NCBI GenBank assembly: GCA_036744005.1
Contig: DAINOJ010000004.1
Span: 1 to 64,000, forward strand
Length of the DNA: 64,000 bases
Direction: 5' to 3'
From: CALCNS01 sp937897315
GTDB lineage: Bacteria > Bacillota > JAAYKD01
Part shown: positions 42,474 through 54,100 of the stretch, piece after piece
How the letters are laid out: each line of letters begins with the position of its first letter
Numbering within the stretch: the first letter of the stretch is position 1
The notes under the pieces: generated by a model
The model's input: only the letters and a program-made list of their open reading frames with translations
The model's database searches: none
Told to the model about the DNA's origin: nothing
Translations under genes and position numbers: made by a program

Positions 42474-43142
42474 GTGCCGTATCTCATCACTTTTTTCGAA
42501 GGCATCATTACCTTCATCTCCCCTTGCTTATTGCCCATGCTTCCTATATACATCATGTATTTTGCGGGTGGTGGGCAGGAATCTCAACGGAAAACAAAAA
42601 CCTTGACCCATGCTTTGGGTTTTGTATTGGGGTTTACCATAGTCTTCGTCACGTTAGGTGCATTTGCCGGTAGTATTGGTCGATACTTGACTCAACATCA
42701 AACCATTGTCAACTTGGTAGCAGGAGCAATGATGGTCTTTTTTGGTCTAAGTTTTTTGGAGATTTTACCTTGGCGCTTATTCACCGGAAATGTGAGACGC
42801 AGCAATGTGACTCAAATGAGTTTAACTTCATCCATTCTTTTCGGTATGATCTTTTCCATTGGTTGGACACCTTGTGTAGGAACTTTTTTGGGAGCAGCTT
42901 TGCTATTTGCTTCGCAGCAAGCATCCATTTGGAAGGGCATACTCATGTTGTTCACGTATTCTCTGGGACTTGGCATCCCGTTTGTAATCAGTGCTTTGTT
43001 AATCGAACAGCTGAAATCAACTTTTCAATGGATCAAACAGCATTATCGAGAAATAAACCTCTTTTCCGGGGTCTTCCTCATTATAATTGGGATTGCTATG
43101 ATGACCGGATGGCTGGGTAGATTACTAAGTGTATTATCTTAA
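42474..43142 (+). CDS. ccdA: CcdA-type thiol-disulfide membrane transporter
   Basis: A 222-aa membrane protein of the CcdA/DsbD-beta family with about six hydrophobic segments. Redox cysteines are in 'FISPCLLPMLPIYIMYF' (first helix) and 'IGWTPCVGTFLGAAL' (fourth). It moves reducing equivalents from cytoplasmic thioredoxin to extracytoplasmic thiol proteins. The GTG at 42474 lies eight bases after AAAGG; an ATG three codons earlier is only one base after that site. It pairs with the TlpA-like gene 17 bases downstream. Confidence 0.9.
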   Translation: MPYLITFFEGIITFISPCLLPMLPIYIMYFAGGGQESQRKTKTLTHALGFVLGFTIVFVTLGAFAGSIGRYLTQHQTIVNLVAGAMMVFFGLSFLEILPWRLFTGNVRRSNVTQMSLTSSILFGMIFSIGWTPCVGTFLGAALLFASQQASIWKGILMLFTYSLGLGIPFVISALLIEQLKSTFQWIKQHYREINLFSGVFLIIIGIAMMTGWLGRLLSVLS

Positions 43143-43159
43143 GAGAGTAGGAATGCCAT

Positions 43160-43708
43160 ATGACTTCAAAAAATAAAACGATTGTCCTCGTTCTGTTGCT
43201 CGTTGTAATCTTGGTTGGTGCTGGTATTGTTTATGGCCAGCTGAAGCAACAATCGGACCAAACTCAAATACCAGTTGCAACCGAGAAAATTGCGATACCG
43301 AATTTTGAGTTACAAGACTGGGAAGGTAATATTGTGGAATTCTCCGAATTCAACGGGAAGCCCGTGATTATTAATTTTTGGGCAAGCTGGTGTCCTTATT
43401 GTGTGGAAGAAATGCCGTACTTTGAAACCATGTATAACGAGTTCGGGGAGAACATTCATTTTCTCATGATAGATAGTGTAGACGGAACCAGAGAAACGAT
43501 ACAAAAAGGGAAAGACTTTTTGGCTCAATACGATTATACCTTTCCGGTCTATTTCGATACACAGTTTGTTGCAAGCCAAATATTTGGTTTGCAGGGTCTT
43601 CCAGCCACTTTTCTTATTGACTCCGATGGGTTTTTTGTGGCTTGGATCAACGGCATGACGGACGAAGCGACTCTACGCAAGGGAGTAGAAATATTGTTGG
43701 AAAAATAA
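43160..43708 (+). CDS. TlpA/ResA-type membrane-anchored thioredoxin
   Basis: A 182-aa exported thioredoxin: a signal-anchor helix (about 7-23, 'VLVLLLVVILVGAGIVY') and a thioredoxin fold with the active site 'FWASWCPYCVEEM' and the cis-proline 'LQGLPATFLID'. It would reduce apocytochrome or other disulfides outside the membrane, receiving electrons from the CcdA-like protein of the preceding gene. The gene is complete and followed by a bidirectional terminator. Confidence 0.9.
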   Translation: MTSKNKTIVLVLLLVVILVGAGIVYGQLKQQSDQTQIPVATEKIAIPNFELQDWEGNIVEFSEFNGKPVIINFWASWCPYCVEEMPYFETMYNEFGENIHFLMIDSVDGTRETIQKGKDFLAQYDYTFPVYFDTQFVASQIFGLQGLPATFLIDSDGFFVAWINGMTDEATLRKGVEILLEK

Positions 43709-43714
43709 TGAGAA

Positions 43715-43757
43715 AAAAAGACATTCGTTATTTGCTGGTAAACGAATGTCTTTTTAT
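43715..43757. terminator. Bidirectional terminator between convergent genes
   Basis: A 15-bp perfect stem, AAAAAGACATTCGTT (43715-43729) and AACGAATGTCTTTTT (43741-43755), with A-run and T-run ends, between the TlpA-like and the CNNM-type gene. Confidence 0.88.
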
Positions 43758-43763
43758 ATTGTC

Positions 43764-45035
43764 TTATAGTTCTTCTTCGACTTCTTTTTCACCCACTTCT
43801 ACCCTTACCGTAAGTATACGATGTTCGGTAATCTCCTGAACACGAACGGTTAAATGCATAAATTGAAAAGAGGCCTGAGCTTCCGGAAAGCCGTTCAGGG
43901 TTTCAATGACCCAACCACCAACCGTGGTATAATCGCTGTCAAAATCCCGCTCGTCGATTTCAAAGTATTCCAAGAAATCGTATATACTAATATCGGCATC
44001 CACTTCTACGGTTTTCTCATCAATATTCTTAAAGTATACTTCTACTTCATCGGATTCGTCCCAAATGTCTCCTACTAATTGTTCCAAGACATCTTCCATG
44101 GTGAGAACTCCTAAAGTTCCTCCGTATTCATCGGTGACCACTGCCATATGCATTTTTCTTCGCTTCAGTTCAGCTAGAACGGCAGGGAGCTTCATGGATT
44201 TATGAATAAAACAAACATCCATGAGCAAGGATCTTATGGAAAACTCTTTGGTTTCCACAACTTTCTTAAAGAAATGATTCAAATATAAGATGCCAATAAT
44301 ATTGTCGATGCTATCTTCATAGACAGGGATCCGAGAAAATCTAGAATGATTGGCCAGTTCAATAATGGAATCCATGTCATCTTCAATATCGATAGATACC
44401 ATATCGACTCGAGGCGTGATAATCTCTTGTGCAGAAATATCGGAAAACTCTAAAGCCGATTGCAGCAAATCACTGCGCTCCTCGTCGATGATGCCTTCGT
44501 CTTCCACGGTCTCAATAATGGAAAACAAATCGTCCTCTGTTACGGTGGGGGTTTGCTCCGGAATACCAAACAGCAAGTTCACCACGTAGAGCAGTTTGCT
44601 CAAAATAAAGACGATTGGAAATGTAGCAAACATGAGAAGTCTCAAAAAGGGTGCTGTTTGGAGAGAAAAACCTTCTGCATGATCCTTCGCCAAAATTTTT
44701 GGTACGATTTCCCCAAAGATGAGAATTAGCACCGTCATAACTGCAGTTGCCACACCGGCTCCACCTTCGCCTAACAACCGTATAGCAATTACAGTAGCCA
44801 AAGAAGAAGACGCGATGTTCACTAAGTTATTACCGATTAGAATGGTGGTTAAAGCGGTCTCATAATGTTCAAAAATAAAATAAGCCAGTTCAGCCCGCTT
44901 GCTACCGCTTTCCGCCGATTTTTTTAGACGCATTTTGTTGGCGGAGGCGAAAGCAATTTCCGATGCAGAAAAGTACGCCGAGAAGGCTATGAAGACCATA
45001 ATCAAAAGATAAGGTCCGTACGGACTATCGTCCAT
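43764..45035 (-). CDS. CNNM/CorC (hemolysin-family) membrane protein 2
   Basis: A 423-aa protein with an N-terminal DUF21 membrane domain (four hydrophobic segments beginning 'LIMVFIAFSAYFSASEIAFA'), a tandem CBS pair ('TPRVDMVSIDIED' to 'EYGGTLGVLTMEDVLEQLVG') and a C-terminal CorC_HlyC domain. Such proteins are Mg2+/Co2+ transport or Mg2+-responsive proteins; hemolysin is a historic name. The ATG at 45035 has AAGGAG 11 bases upstream; the GTG four codons earlier overlaps the previous gene's stop. It is the second of two tandem paralogues. Confidence 0.9.
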   Translation of the reverse strand: MDDSPYGPYLLIMVFIAFSAYFSASEIAFASANKMRLKKSAESGSKRAELAYFIFEHYETALTTILIGNNLVNIASSSLATVIAIRLLGEGGAGVATAVMTVLILIFGEIVPKILAKDHAEGFSLQTAPFLRLLMFATFPIVFILSKLLYVVNLLFGIPEQTPTVTEDDLFSIIETVEDEGIIDEERSDLLQSALEFSDISAQEIITPRVDMVSIDIEDDMDSIIELANHSRFSRIPVYEDSIDNIIGILYLNHFFKKVVETKEFSIRSLLMDVCFIHKSMKLPAVLAELKRRKMHMAVVTDEYGGTLGVLTMEDVLEQLVGDIWDESDEVEVYFKNIDEKTVEVDADISIYDFLEYFEIDERDFDSDYTTVGGWVIETLNGFPEAQASFQFMHLTVRVQEITEHRILTVRVEVGEKEVEEEL

Positions 45036-45043
45036 GGAAATAC

Positions 45044-46309
45044 TCACTCCTTATTATCGATCTCGTTCACTTTTACCAAAAGCTTGGTGATACGTTTGTT
45101 ATCTATGGTTAGAACAGTAACGGTGACACCTCTATACTCAAAGCAGTCACCCTCTTTGGGCACGTAATCGAAGTGCTCCAGTACCCAAGATCCCATGGTT
45201 TTATGCCATAGCTCATCTTTATCGTAATTGTCATAATGCATTAATTCAAAAGCATCGTCGACATCGAATTCGGCATCTACTTCATAACGGTTTCCACCCA
45301 ATGGAATAAACTCTTCAATGACTTCATCGTCTTCGTCCCAGATTTCGCCGACCAGCTCTTCCAGAATGTCTTCTACCGTCATGATGCCCAGTGTTCCACC
45401 GTAATCATCGTTGACGATGGCCATGTGAAGTTTGCGCCGGCTCATTTCTTGTAGCAAATCATCGATCTTCGTAGTTTTTGGGACAAAATAAGGGGGGTCC
45501 AGCAGTGCTCGTAGGTTGATGTGATTGCCTTGCTTCATATAAACTTTTAAAAACTTGCGTATGTTTAAAATACCGATAATATGATCGATATTGTCCTCGT
45601 ACACCGGTAAGCGAGAATACTTCTCTTCTTTAATCGTTTGTAGAATTTCATCGCAGGTACTGTCGATATCGATAGCCACCACGTCGACTCTAGCAGTTAG
45701 TGCGTCTTGCGCAGTCACATCCGCAAATTCTAAAGCAGAGCTAATGAGTTTGCTTTTTCCCGCTTCTAAGCTACCTTCTTCTTTGATGGTTTCCAGAATA
45801 TCATATAATTCGTCTTCGGTTACGGTGGGCTCTTCTTGCTTTTTAAACAGCTTAGAGACTCCTTTGCTTATGGAAGTAAAGAAAAAGACTACAGGAGTTA
45901 AAATTTTCATCAGTACATAAAGAGATTCGGCTACTGCTAAGGCAAAGTCCTCATTACGGCTTTTAGCGAGGTTCTTGGGTATCATCTCAGAAACCAAAAA
46001 CACGACTAAAGTTGTAATCAGAGTACTGTAGGCGACAGCTCCTTGCCCCCACGTACGGGTGGCAATGAGTGTGGCCGTGGTAGCAGCACCGATATGCATT
46101 AAGTTGTTTCCCACCAATAAGGTAGAAATCGATTTGTCGAAATTGTTCAGTATATATAGAGCCTTTTTCGCTCTGGCATCTCCGTCTTCGGCGTAATTCT
46201 TGATGCGTATTTTATTGACCGAGGCGTACGCAATTTCGGAACCGGCAAAATAACCGCCACCTAAAATTAAGAAAAACAGTAGGACGTAATACCAACTGTC
46301 ACTACCCAT
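45044..46309 (-). CDS. CNNM/CorC (hemolysin-family) membrane protein 1
   Basis: A 421-aa paralogue of the following gene: DUF21 ('LLFFLILGGGYFAGSEIAYA'), two CBS domains and a CorC_HlyC end. A clear minus-strand promoter at 46379-46407 would start transcription near 46,372, so the ATG at 46309 is used and the longer frame starting at 46438 is rejected. The gene stops within a short overlap of the second paralogue. The pair probably works together in divalent metal homeostasis. Confidence 0.9.
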   Translation of the reverse strand: MGSDSWYYVLLFFLILGGGYFAGSEIAYASVNKIRIKNYAEDGDARAKKALYILNNFDKSISTLLVGNNLMHIGAATTATLIATRTWGQGAVAYSTLITTLVVFLVSEMIPKNLAKSRNEDFALAVAESLYVLMKILTPVVFFFTSISKGVSKLFKKQEEPTVTEDELYDILETIKEEGSLEAGKSKLISSALEFADVTAQDALTARVDVVAIDIDSTCDEILQTIKEEKYSRLPVYEDNIDHIIGILNIRKFLKVYMKQGNHINLRALLDPPYFVPKTTKIDDLLQEMSRRKLHMAIVNDDYGGTLGIMTVEDILEELVGEIWDEDDEVIEEFIPLGGNRYEVDAEFDVDDAFELMHYDNYDKDELWHKTMGSWVLEHFDYVPKEGDCFEYRGVTVTVLTIDNKRITKLLVKVNEIDNKE

Positions 46310-46378
46310 TTGGGTAACCACACTCCTTTTGCTGAAAAAAGATCCAAATAGCATGAACCATAGAAAATAACACTTTAC

Positions 46379-46407
46379 ATTATATCGTATTGGTTGGTGG
46401 ACTGCAA
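46379..46407 (-). promoter_or_regulatory. Promoter of the CNNM operon
   Basis: On the minus strand, TTGCAG (46402-46407) and TATAAT (46379-46384) with a 17-base spacer. It decides the start of the first CNNM gene. Confidence 0.72.
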
Positions 46408-46547
46408 GAAGAAATTCCCTGAAATCCGCCATATTCACGTGATATTTACGGCTTTAAGGTGATTTCAAGCGAAGAACCCTTTCATCTTCCTTATTATGGC
46501 TTGTAATTTTAAATTCCAATTGGTTATGAAACAATCACCAGATTGAA

Positions 46548-46577
46548 TTTACAGACGACTACAATTCATAGTATAAT
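46548..46577 (+). promoter_or_regulatory. Promoter of the CofE-like gene
   Basis: TTTACA (46548-46553), an 18-base spacer and TATAAT (46572-46577), 50 bases before the chosen ATG. It rules out the longer frame that begins at 46543. Confidence 0.7.
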
Positions 46578-46626
46578 ACCCTTGTTTGGCGAAGCAAAAA
46601 TCGTCAGGTTGGAAAGGATGAAGCTC

Positions 46627-47808
46627 ATGCGTTATACAGGTGTGACATCTCGAGGAATTATTACTCCTATTTTTCAGCAGGGAGATTCGTTGGTGGAATT
46701 GGTCACCGAAAGCCTAATGAAAGCGACCATTGGTGAAGGGTTTAAACTGAACGATGGAGATGTAGTTGGCGTTACCGAAGCGGTTGTTGCCAGAACACAG
46801 GGGAATTATGCTACTGTGGAGCAAATTGCAGAAGACATTCGCCAGAAACTAGGTGGCGAAGACATGGGCATCGTCTTTCCCATATTGTCGAGAAATCGAT
46901 TTGCCATATTGCTACGAGCGATTGCCATGTCTTGTAAGAAGCTTTATGTGCAGTTATCGTACCCTACAGATGAAGTAGGCAATGGGTTGATTACTTGGGA
47001 TGTACTCGATGAAAAGGGGATTGACCCTTACAAAGATCACTTCACCGAAAAGGAATTTAGAAAAGTGTTTGGGCAAAACACGATTCACCCGTTTACCGGT
47101 GTTGATTACATAGAGTATTATAAAAGCTTTGCTCCACATATAGAAATTCTTTTTTCCAATGATCCAAGGCATATTCTCAAGTATACTCGTAATGTGCTGA
47201 ATTGCGATATCCATACCAGAAAACGTACCCAACGAGTCTTAAGAGAAGCCGGAGCAGAGCGAGTTTATCGTTTGGATGAAATCCTCACAACCTCCATGCA
47301 AGGAAGTGGTTTTAACCCACAATACGGCTTACTAGGGTCCAACAAGGCTACCGAGTCAAAAGTAAAACTATTTCCTCGAGATTGTCAAAGATTTGTAGAA
47401 CAGCTTCAGAGCTCGCTACTTGCTGCAACTGGCAAGAAAATGGAAGTCATGGTCTATGGTGATGGTGGATTTAAGGACCCGGTCGGAGGAATTTGGGAAT
47501 TGGCTGACCCTGTCATTTCCCCTGCTTATACTATTGGGTTGGAAGGGACCCCAAACGAACTGAAAATGAAGTATTTTGCCGATAATGAATTCAGGCATCT
47601 TAGTGGTGAAGCGTTAGCGGAAGCCATGAGGAAGACCATAAAAGCCAAAGACGAAAACCTGACAGGAAAAATGACCTCGCAAGGTACTACACCCAGGCGG
47701 TTAACCGATTTATTGGGTAGTTTATGTGACTTAACCAGTGGTAGTGGGGATCGGGGAACCCCTGTGGTTTTAATACAAGGATACTTTACCAACTTTGCTT
47801 CTGAGTAG
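46627..47808 (+). CDS. F420-0:L-glutamate ligase (CofE)-like protein
   Basis: A 393-aa protein of the CofE-related family ('GVTSRGIITPIFQQGDSLVEL' near the start, 'LNDGDVVGVTEAVVARTQGN' with the acidic metal-binding residues, 'MVYGDGGFKDPVGGIWELADP'). CofE adds glutamates to coenzyme F420. Firmicutes with this branch usually lack F420 biosynthesis, so the real substrate is probably different. Nothing around it points to F420. AAAGGA lies eight bases before the ATG at 46627. The gene is monocistronic with a terminator downstream. Confidence 0.82.
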   Translation: MRYTGVTSRGIITPIFQQGDSLVELVTESLMKATIGEGFKLNDGDVVGVTEAVVARTQGNYATVEQIAEDIRQKLGGEDMGIVFPILSRNRFAILLRAIAMSCKKLYVQLSYPTDEVGNGLITWDVLDEKGIDPYKDHFTEKEFRKVFGQNTIHPFTGVDYIEYYKSFAPHIEILFSNDPRHILKYTRNVLNCDIHTRKRTQRVLREAGAERVYRLDEILTTSMQGSGFNPQYGLLGSNKATESKVKLFPRDCQRFVEQLQSSLLAATGKKMEVMVYGDGGFKDPVGGIWELADPVISPAYTIGLEGTPNELKMKYFADNEFRHLSGEALAEAMRKTIKAKDENLTGKMTSQGTTPRRLTDLLGSLCDLTSGSGDRGTPVVLIQGYFTNFASE

Positions 47809-47849
47809 TATTGGTAAAAATTTGTAACCAAACAAATTGCATAATTACT

Positions 47850-47894
47850 AACAGACGATTACGTTGCTTCGGCACCGAAACAGTCTGTTTTTTT
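47850..47894 (+). terminator. Terminator after the CofE-like gene
   Basis: AACAGAC (47850-47856) pairs with GTCTGTT (47883-47889), with an inner GTTGCTTCGG/CCGAAAC pairing, followed by a T-run. Confidence 0.8.
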
Positions 47895-48113
47895 ATCCAT
47901 TTTTGTGGAAACCAACAACATTCTTGAAAAAAATAAATTTTTCTAGGGCTTTGAAGAAGGAAATTCCTAAGAAATCTCTAATATAGAATCATCTACAACT
48001 ATACCCTTTTGTGCTATTTTGTGTCGTATTAGGTGGTAGAAGAAGAAATATACAGTTGAATAATGACAAAACTAATTAGTATATTTATGCGATGCGTTGA
48101 AGGAGTTTTTAAC
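47895..48113. other. AT-rich leader of the giant surface gene
   Basis: No gene is seen. A weak promoter candidate (TTGAAT at 48056, 18-base spacer, TATATT at 48080) and a short palindrome GGAAATTCC (47960s) are present. I looked for a cyclic-di-GMP riboswitch, common before clostridial adhesins, and saw no convincing match. Confidence 0.5.
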
Positions 48114-48167
48114 ATGCTAAGGAACAGACTTCGTTTGGAAAACCAACAAAACAGGAGGCGTTTCGAA

Positions 48168-51100
48168 ATGACCACAACCTGGAGTTATAAATTCAGAAGA
48201 TTGTTGGCCATGATTTTGGTCTTAGCTCAATTGACCGGTTCGGCACCCGGTCTCTTGGCGGTGGCCGAAACCGTAACCGAACCGCCTGCACAGGAGGAGT
48301 CTGTACAAAATGAAGTTATCACACCACAGGAGGAGTCTGTACCGACAACAGAAGAAGCGCCAACGACCACTCAGAGCACGCAAGAACCCGTTCTAGAAGA
48401 GTCCGAAACAACGGAAGTCGCATTGTTGGAGACAATGCCGCCTGGTGGAGGTATTCCAACCGGAACCATGATAACTGAAGGACAAGCGATTCAAACTTCT
48501 CCAATCGCAATAACAGATTTGTCTAAAGCATTTCAATTTATGATTAGTTCCCCTTTTGCTACCCAAAAGGAGTTGTGGTTTAGTTTTGAAGTAACCTCAG
48601 AGAATAACAATAAAAACATGACTATAGCAGGAATGGCACCTCCTATGAGTTCGAGTTATTTGCATGCCATGACTTTATATACGAACACAAATTCTTTGGT
48701 AACAACAACGTTTGCCAATAATCAATTGACAGGGAAAGTGAATACCGGAACATACAAACTGAGATTAATGACATCTGATAACTCCGGCAATGCCACAGAT
48801 CAAGTGATTCCAGCCATTTCGTGGGGAGTCACTGTTCAATTTGCGACTACCGATGGTCCGGTTACTTTGCAGGAAGGCGATGGAAGTTCAAATAATCCTG
48901 TAACTATATCCTCACTCACTAACCCGTTTGTGTTTACTGTTGGCACCTATACAGCGCAACCCTCAGAGTTGTGGTTTAGTTTTGTTGTACCAGATGGAGT
49001 CAGCAACAAACAACTGAATATCCAGGGTGCTCAAAAAGATGCCTATGTCACATATCTTAACAATATGGAATTATATGATTCGGATAAAATAAAAATGACT
49101 CCGAGCGAAATGATGTATGGAACCTTAATTCAATTCGTCAATGCAGGTACTTACTATCTTCGTTTGAAAAACTCTAATTATACTGGAATTGCTAATGGCA
49201 CCACTATACCGGCAATGAAGTGGCAATTAACCTTTACTCTGTTTACCACTTCACCAAATGTATTACCCGAAGGGTCAGCAACACAACAAAACCCGGTTGT
49301 GATTAGTGATTTGTCATCTGGATATGCTTTTTGCGTTGGCGATTATACTACTCAACCTACAGAAGTGTGGTTGTCGTTCTCGGTTCCTTCTGATATACAA
49401 AACAAAGACATCGTGATTCATTTTGGTGGGGGAGAAGAGTACTTTGGATATGACACTTATGGAATGAATGAGCTAACTCTCTACAATGGTGATTCCAAAA
49501 TTTCATCCTCAAGGACAGGGATGCTGTTTGCCCAGGTTAGCACTGGAAACTATAAGATGCAGTTCCGATATGTTGATCACATGGATTCTACATACAGGGC
49601 AATTGAACCTACCAGTTATCATGTATCATACAGCAACGCACTGAGTAAACCAATCTTAAATGCGGCATCACCTCTACCGGGAAATTACAGCTCAACTCAA
49701 ACCATATTTATCGATGTTCCCATTGGAACTACTGTCATCTATGCAAATTATCAATTTCCTTGGGACACTGAATATACAGAGTACGATTCACAGAGTGGTG
49801 TGAACATTACAACATCAAAAACAATTTATTTTTCGGCTATTACGAAAGATCAGTCGAATTCAATCACGGCGTATAGTGAACCTTTAGCACTTACATATTT
49901 AATCAATGCCTATACTCTTCAGTCAAGTGCTCCAACAGATGCTATTAATATTATGAACTCACCATACTGGTTCTTTGATACCAGCAGCACTGGAAGCGGG
50001 AATTATGGCATAAGCTTTGGTATGATTCGAGAAAACAGCTGGGGTTCTGTCATGTGGAGCCTTAAGGATTTTTCTGGAAATGAGCTGAAAATGGGATGGT
50101 TAGATAGCCCGGAAGGGTCTGCAATTCATGATATAGTTGCTTTAGGCCAAGGGAAATATTACATTCAAATCTATAATGCACCCTATACATATGCCAAACC
50201 ATACCTACAGAAGGTCTTAGATGTTACTCCGACGATTAGTTTGCCATCTGGTACCTTTAGTAACTATCAGACAGTGACATTATCTTTGCCCGAAGGTTCA
50301 CCTGCGGGTAGTGTGATATATTACAAGGTGGATGACACGAGCTGGGTAGATCCCTTTGCGGGGGCCAAAGTGTATACGGGTCCTGTTCAAGTGCGAGCCA
50401 ATGGGTCTATATATTGCTATATAAAAGATAATACCGATCGAGTTGGACCGGTAAATAAGGCAACATATACTTTTACTGGTATCCTCCCGACTGCTCCGAC
50501 AACGGACTTAGTATCAGGGTCAAGTCATGAATCGGGAACACTTTTGACTTTGTCTGCTCAAGAAGGTTATCCGATTTATTACTATGTCACAACAGATAAC
50601 ACAAATACAAATAATAGTAATGTTGTTTATCAAAACGGCACTTTATACACTGGACCAATGGAGTTAAACCAAGAAATGGTCAATCCTAGTGCTTACAATG
50701 ACAACGAAATCAATCTTTATATGGTATCAGTGGATCCTATCACCGGGTTACTTAGCGAACGAACATATCGAAATTATTATCTTGTAGTGGCAGGACCTAC
50801 AATGTCACCTTACTCTGGAGATGGGATAATCACCAGGCTAGCTGCACCAACTAGTTTATCCCTAACGCATGCATCAGGTGGAACGATTTATTACGTAACA
50901 AATAATCAAACGGACTACGTTTATTGGTATGGAGATCCGTATACGGAACCTTTTAATATTTCAGCAAACACACTAGTACGTGCACAAGTGGAGTACGAGA
51001 CAGAGAAATACTCCGTAATTACTACCGGAAAATATGTCATCACTAGTTATCAGGAATTACCATTAAAACAATATATCTATTCATATGGATTTAAGGGTGA

Positions 51101-54100
51101 AGAAGGACGATATAAGATTACTTCAACAAGCCCAAGCCGCTATATTCTAAGAGAGAATTACATGGGTTACCCCATAAAAGTATACAGCGACGAAGATAAA
51201 ACGCAAATCCTTGCCCAGCGGGATAGTGGTTACTCGGACTTAACCATGGATTTACCAGCCGGTACAGCTTATGTAGTCATTGAAACTCCAACTAGTATGA
51301 GCGAAGGTCAGTACTACTTGTATTTACAAAGACAGGTTGCCCCCCCCATTATTTCTCCAAATCCTGCAGAACCAGAAGGTACATGGGAAGTCATTCCAAG
51401 TTCTATTACGATTACATCACCCGATAATGCATTGATTCAGTATCATACCGGAAATTATATTTGGAGTACATCGCAAACTTCTCCAGTCGTTTTAACAGAT
51501 TTTACCGAGGGAACAAAGTATATTTATGCTCGTTGTGTAGTGGGCAGTGAGTACAGTACGATTGTCAGTAAAACCTATAAGTTTGATGCTACTCCACCGG
51601 TTCTAAAAACACAAGCTGCAAATGTATATCGCTTTCAATATAACACCTATGATTCATACTATAGTTATATCAGTTTGGGTCCGGTTACTTCTACCTTATT
51701 CGGTACCGTATATTTAAATCTTTCCGATTATGAAGATACCGGTAGTGGCGTTGCTAAAGTGGATTACTATGCCTCGAAAGACCAAGGTGAGAATTATACT
51801 CATATTGGCACGGCTACAGTTGGATATTCCAGTTTGCCAAATCTTGCTTGGGATACCAATACTTTCGCTGAAAATGTTAAACTTGAAAATGTTTGGTTGC
51901 GAGCAATTGTGGAAGATAAGGCAGGTTTACGAAGTGCTGTCGATGCAAAATCGGTTGTCGATGTCTCTGCTTACCCTTTCCATATCGATAACACCCCAAC
52001 GGTTTCGCCAACAAATATATTGGTTACTCCTGCCCAAGGATCGGTTGCATTGAGTTGGGAGAGTGCCTACAATTACTATTATATTTATCGAGCCGAAACC
52101 TTAGAAGATTTGGCAAGTCAAACCGAGGCTTTGGCATATACCTACAGTGAATATTATACTGATTACTTTATTGATCCATCCGATACTACGAAGACGTTTT
52201 ACTACGCTGTCACTGCCAAAGATACTGCACGTGGGTATAAAGAAAGTGCTAAGAGTGTATCGACCGGAGTTTCTCCTCTACTCGATACAACACTTCCGAC
52301 CATATCCATTTATGGCTCTTATGTAGCTCCCAATATGAATTTTTCCTGGTCAGCCCAAGATAATGTAGCGTTAAAAGATGTAAAAGTCACCATAACCGGG
52401 AATAGTGTTACGAAGCAGTACACCGTCTTATCCGGTGGTTATCAGAGTGATTATGAGAACATTACACCAGAGTTGTTAGCAAGTCTTGAACTTACCGAAG
52501 GGGAATATTCCATTACCACAGAGGTAACCGACAATACAGGGAACAAAGCAAGTGCCACTAGCAGTTTCATTTACGACATCACACCTCCGGAAATTCCGAC
52601 TGGGTTGGTGGCTTCTTCCTTATCGGGTCGTATTCGACTTGGGTGGGTAACTTCCACTGCGGAAGATTTAGACTATTATCAGATTTATCGAAGCACAACA
52701 GAGACTGGAACGTACAATTATTTGACATATACTTCCGAAACAAAATATGATGACCGACTCCCGGCTAATGTAGGAAGTGCGTATTACTATAAAATTATCG
52801 CTCGAGATAAAGCGGGTAACCAGAGTAATTATACGCCTTTCGCTTTTGCCAATGTAGGAGACTTCAATCCTTCCTTACGCATTGCCGTGCAACCGGTTCC
52901 GGGGCAATCTATGACGCTCTATTATAAGGACTTCCCTCCTACTTATTATGATTCGAGTGCGGGAAAATATGTTTATAATCAAATCCAGTTCTATATGGAT
53001 CAGGAGACTGAGCCCTTCAGAACAGTGGGTAACTATGATTATGATATGGATCTTGAGAAGAACACCAGCTATACTCTGCCCATAACCATGACAGGTACCC
53101 ATACCATTCGAGCGATTAGCAAAGGTGCGACCACAGACTTAGATCGCGTGGCCCTAATTCGCTTCACCGTTTCAGAATATACACCCACCTTCACCTTGGG
53201 AGTAGATAATGTGGCTCCCGGGGGCACGGTGTCGTTCTCTTTGGCTGATTTTGCTATCAATCAATATGTATACTTATATCTTAGACCGACCGATAGCTCG
53301 AACAGCTACTTAACATATGTGTACTACTATGACCAAGCAAGTGCCAATGGTAGCTTTACCCTTCCTGCTTCCACAGCTCCAGGGCAGTATACCCTATTGG
53401 CTTATCAATACAACCCCAATAACCCGGCAGATACCAACTACAGTGGACTTATCGCCTTTGATACCCTGAATGTGACTTCTACCCAGGCAAGTATCAGCTT
53501 AGATGCAAATTATCCTGCTGTATTTGGTAAAGCCATTAATATATTGACCAGTGGATTCTTAGCTGGTGAAGAAGTTAAATTCTACATTAACGACTTGCCG
53601 GTGGAAACTAGATCCAGTTACTATGGTTCTCCCAGTTGTTACATAACCTTACCGAATACATTGACTGGGAATAAGTTGGTTATTGTCGCAGTTGGACAAA
53701 CCAGCCAACGTTCGGCTACTTATAGTGGGACTATTCAAAGAAACAAACCAACACTAACACTTCCCGAAACAGTGACTTTAGGTAATGCATTTACGGTTAG
53801 TTCTACGGGATATAATGCTTATGAAACTGTGAATTTACTGGTCGATGGTAGCCAGTATGCAGCGAATTATGCGAATTACAATGGAGAAGTGACCTTCTCT
53901 ATCACGTTCCCGACCTCTTCCGTGGCAGGTCGTCACGCTGTGGACTTAGTAGATGCCTCTGGGAACAAAGTGGGCGGTAGCGTTGTTACCAATCGTCCCC
54001 TTTTAACATTAACATTATCGGGTACCCCAACCTTGGGTGAGGATCTAACCCTAATTGCCTCTGGTTATAAAGCAAACGAGAGCATAAGCTTCACATTGAA

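Larger units (their letters stand above)
46310..46626. other. Divergent promoter region between CNNM and CofE-like genes
   Basis: No gene is supported. It contains a minus-strand promoter (46379-46407) and a plus-strand promoter (46548-46577), described separately. No further dyad or riboswitch was seen. Confidence 0.7.

Noticed and set aside
43764..46309. Calling the CNNM pair hemolysins
   Set aside because: Domain content (DUF21, CBS pair, CorC_HlyC) points to divalent metal proteins; the toxin name is only historical.
47895..48113. A cyclic-di-GMP riboswitch before the giant gene
   Set aside because: The conserved motifs expected of class I or II were not found.
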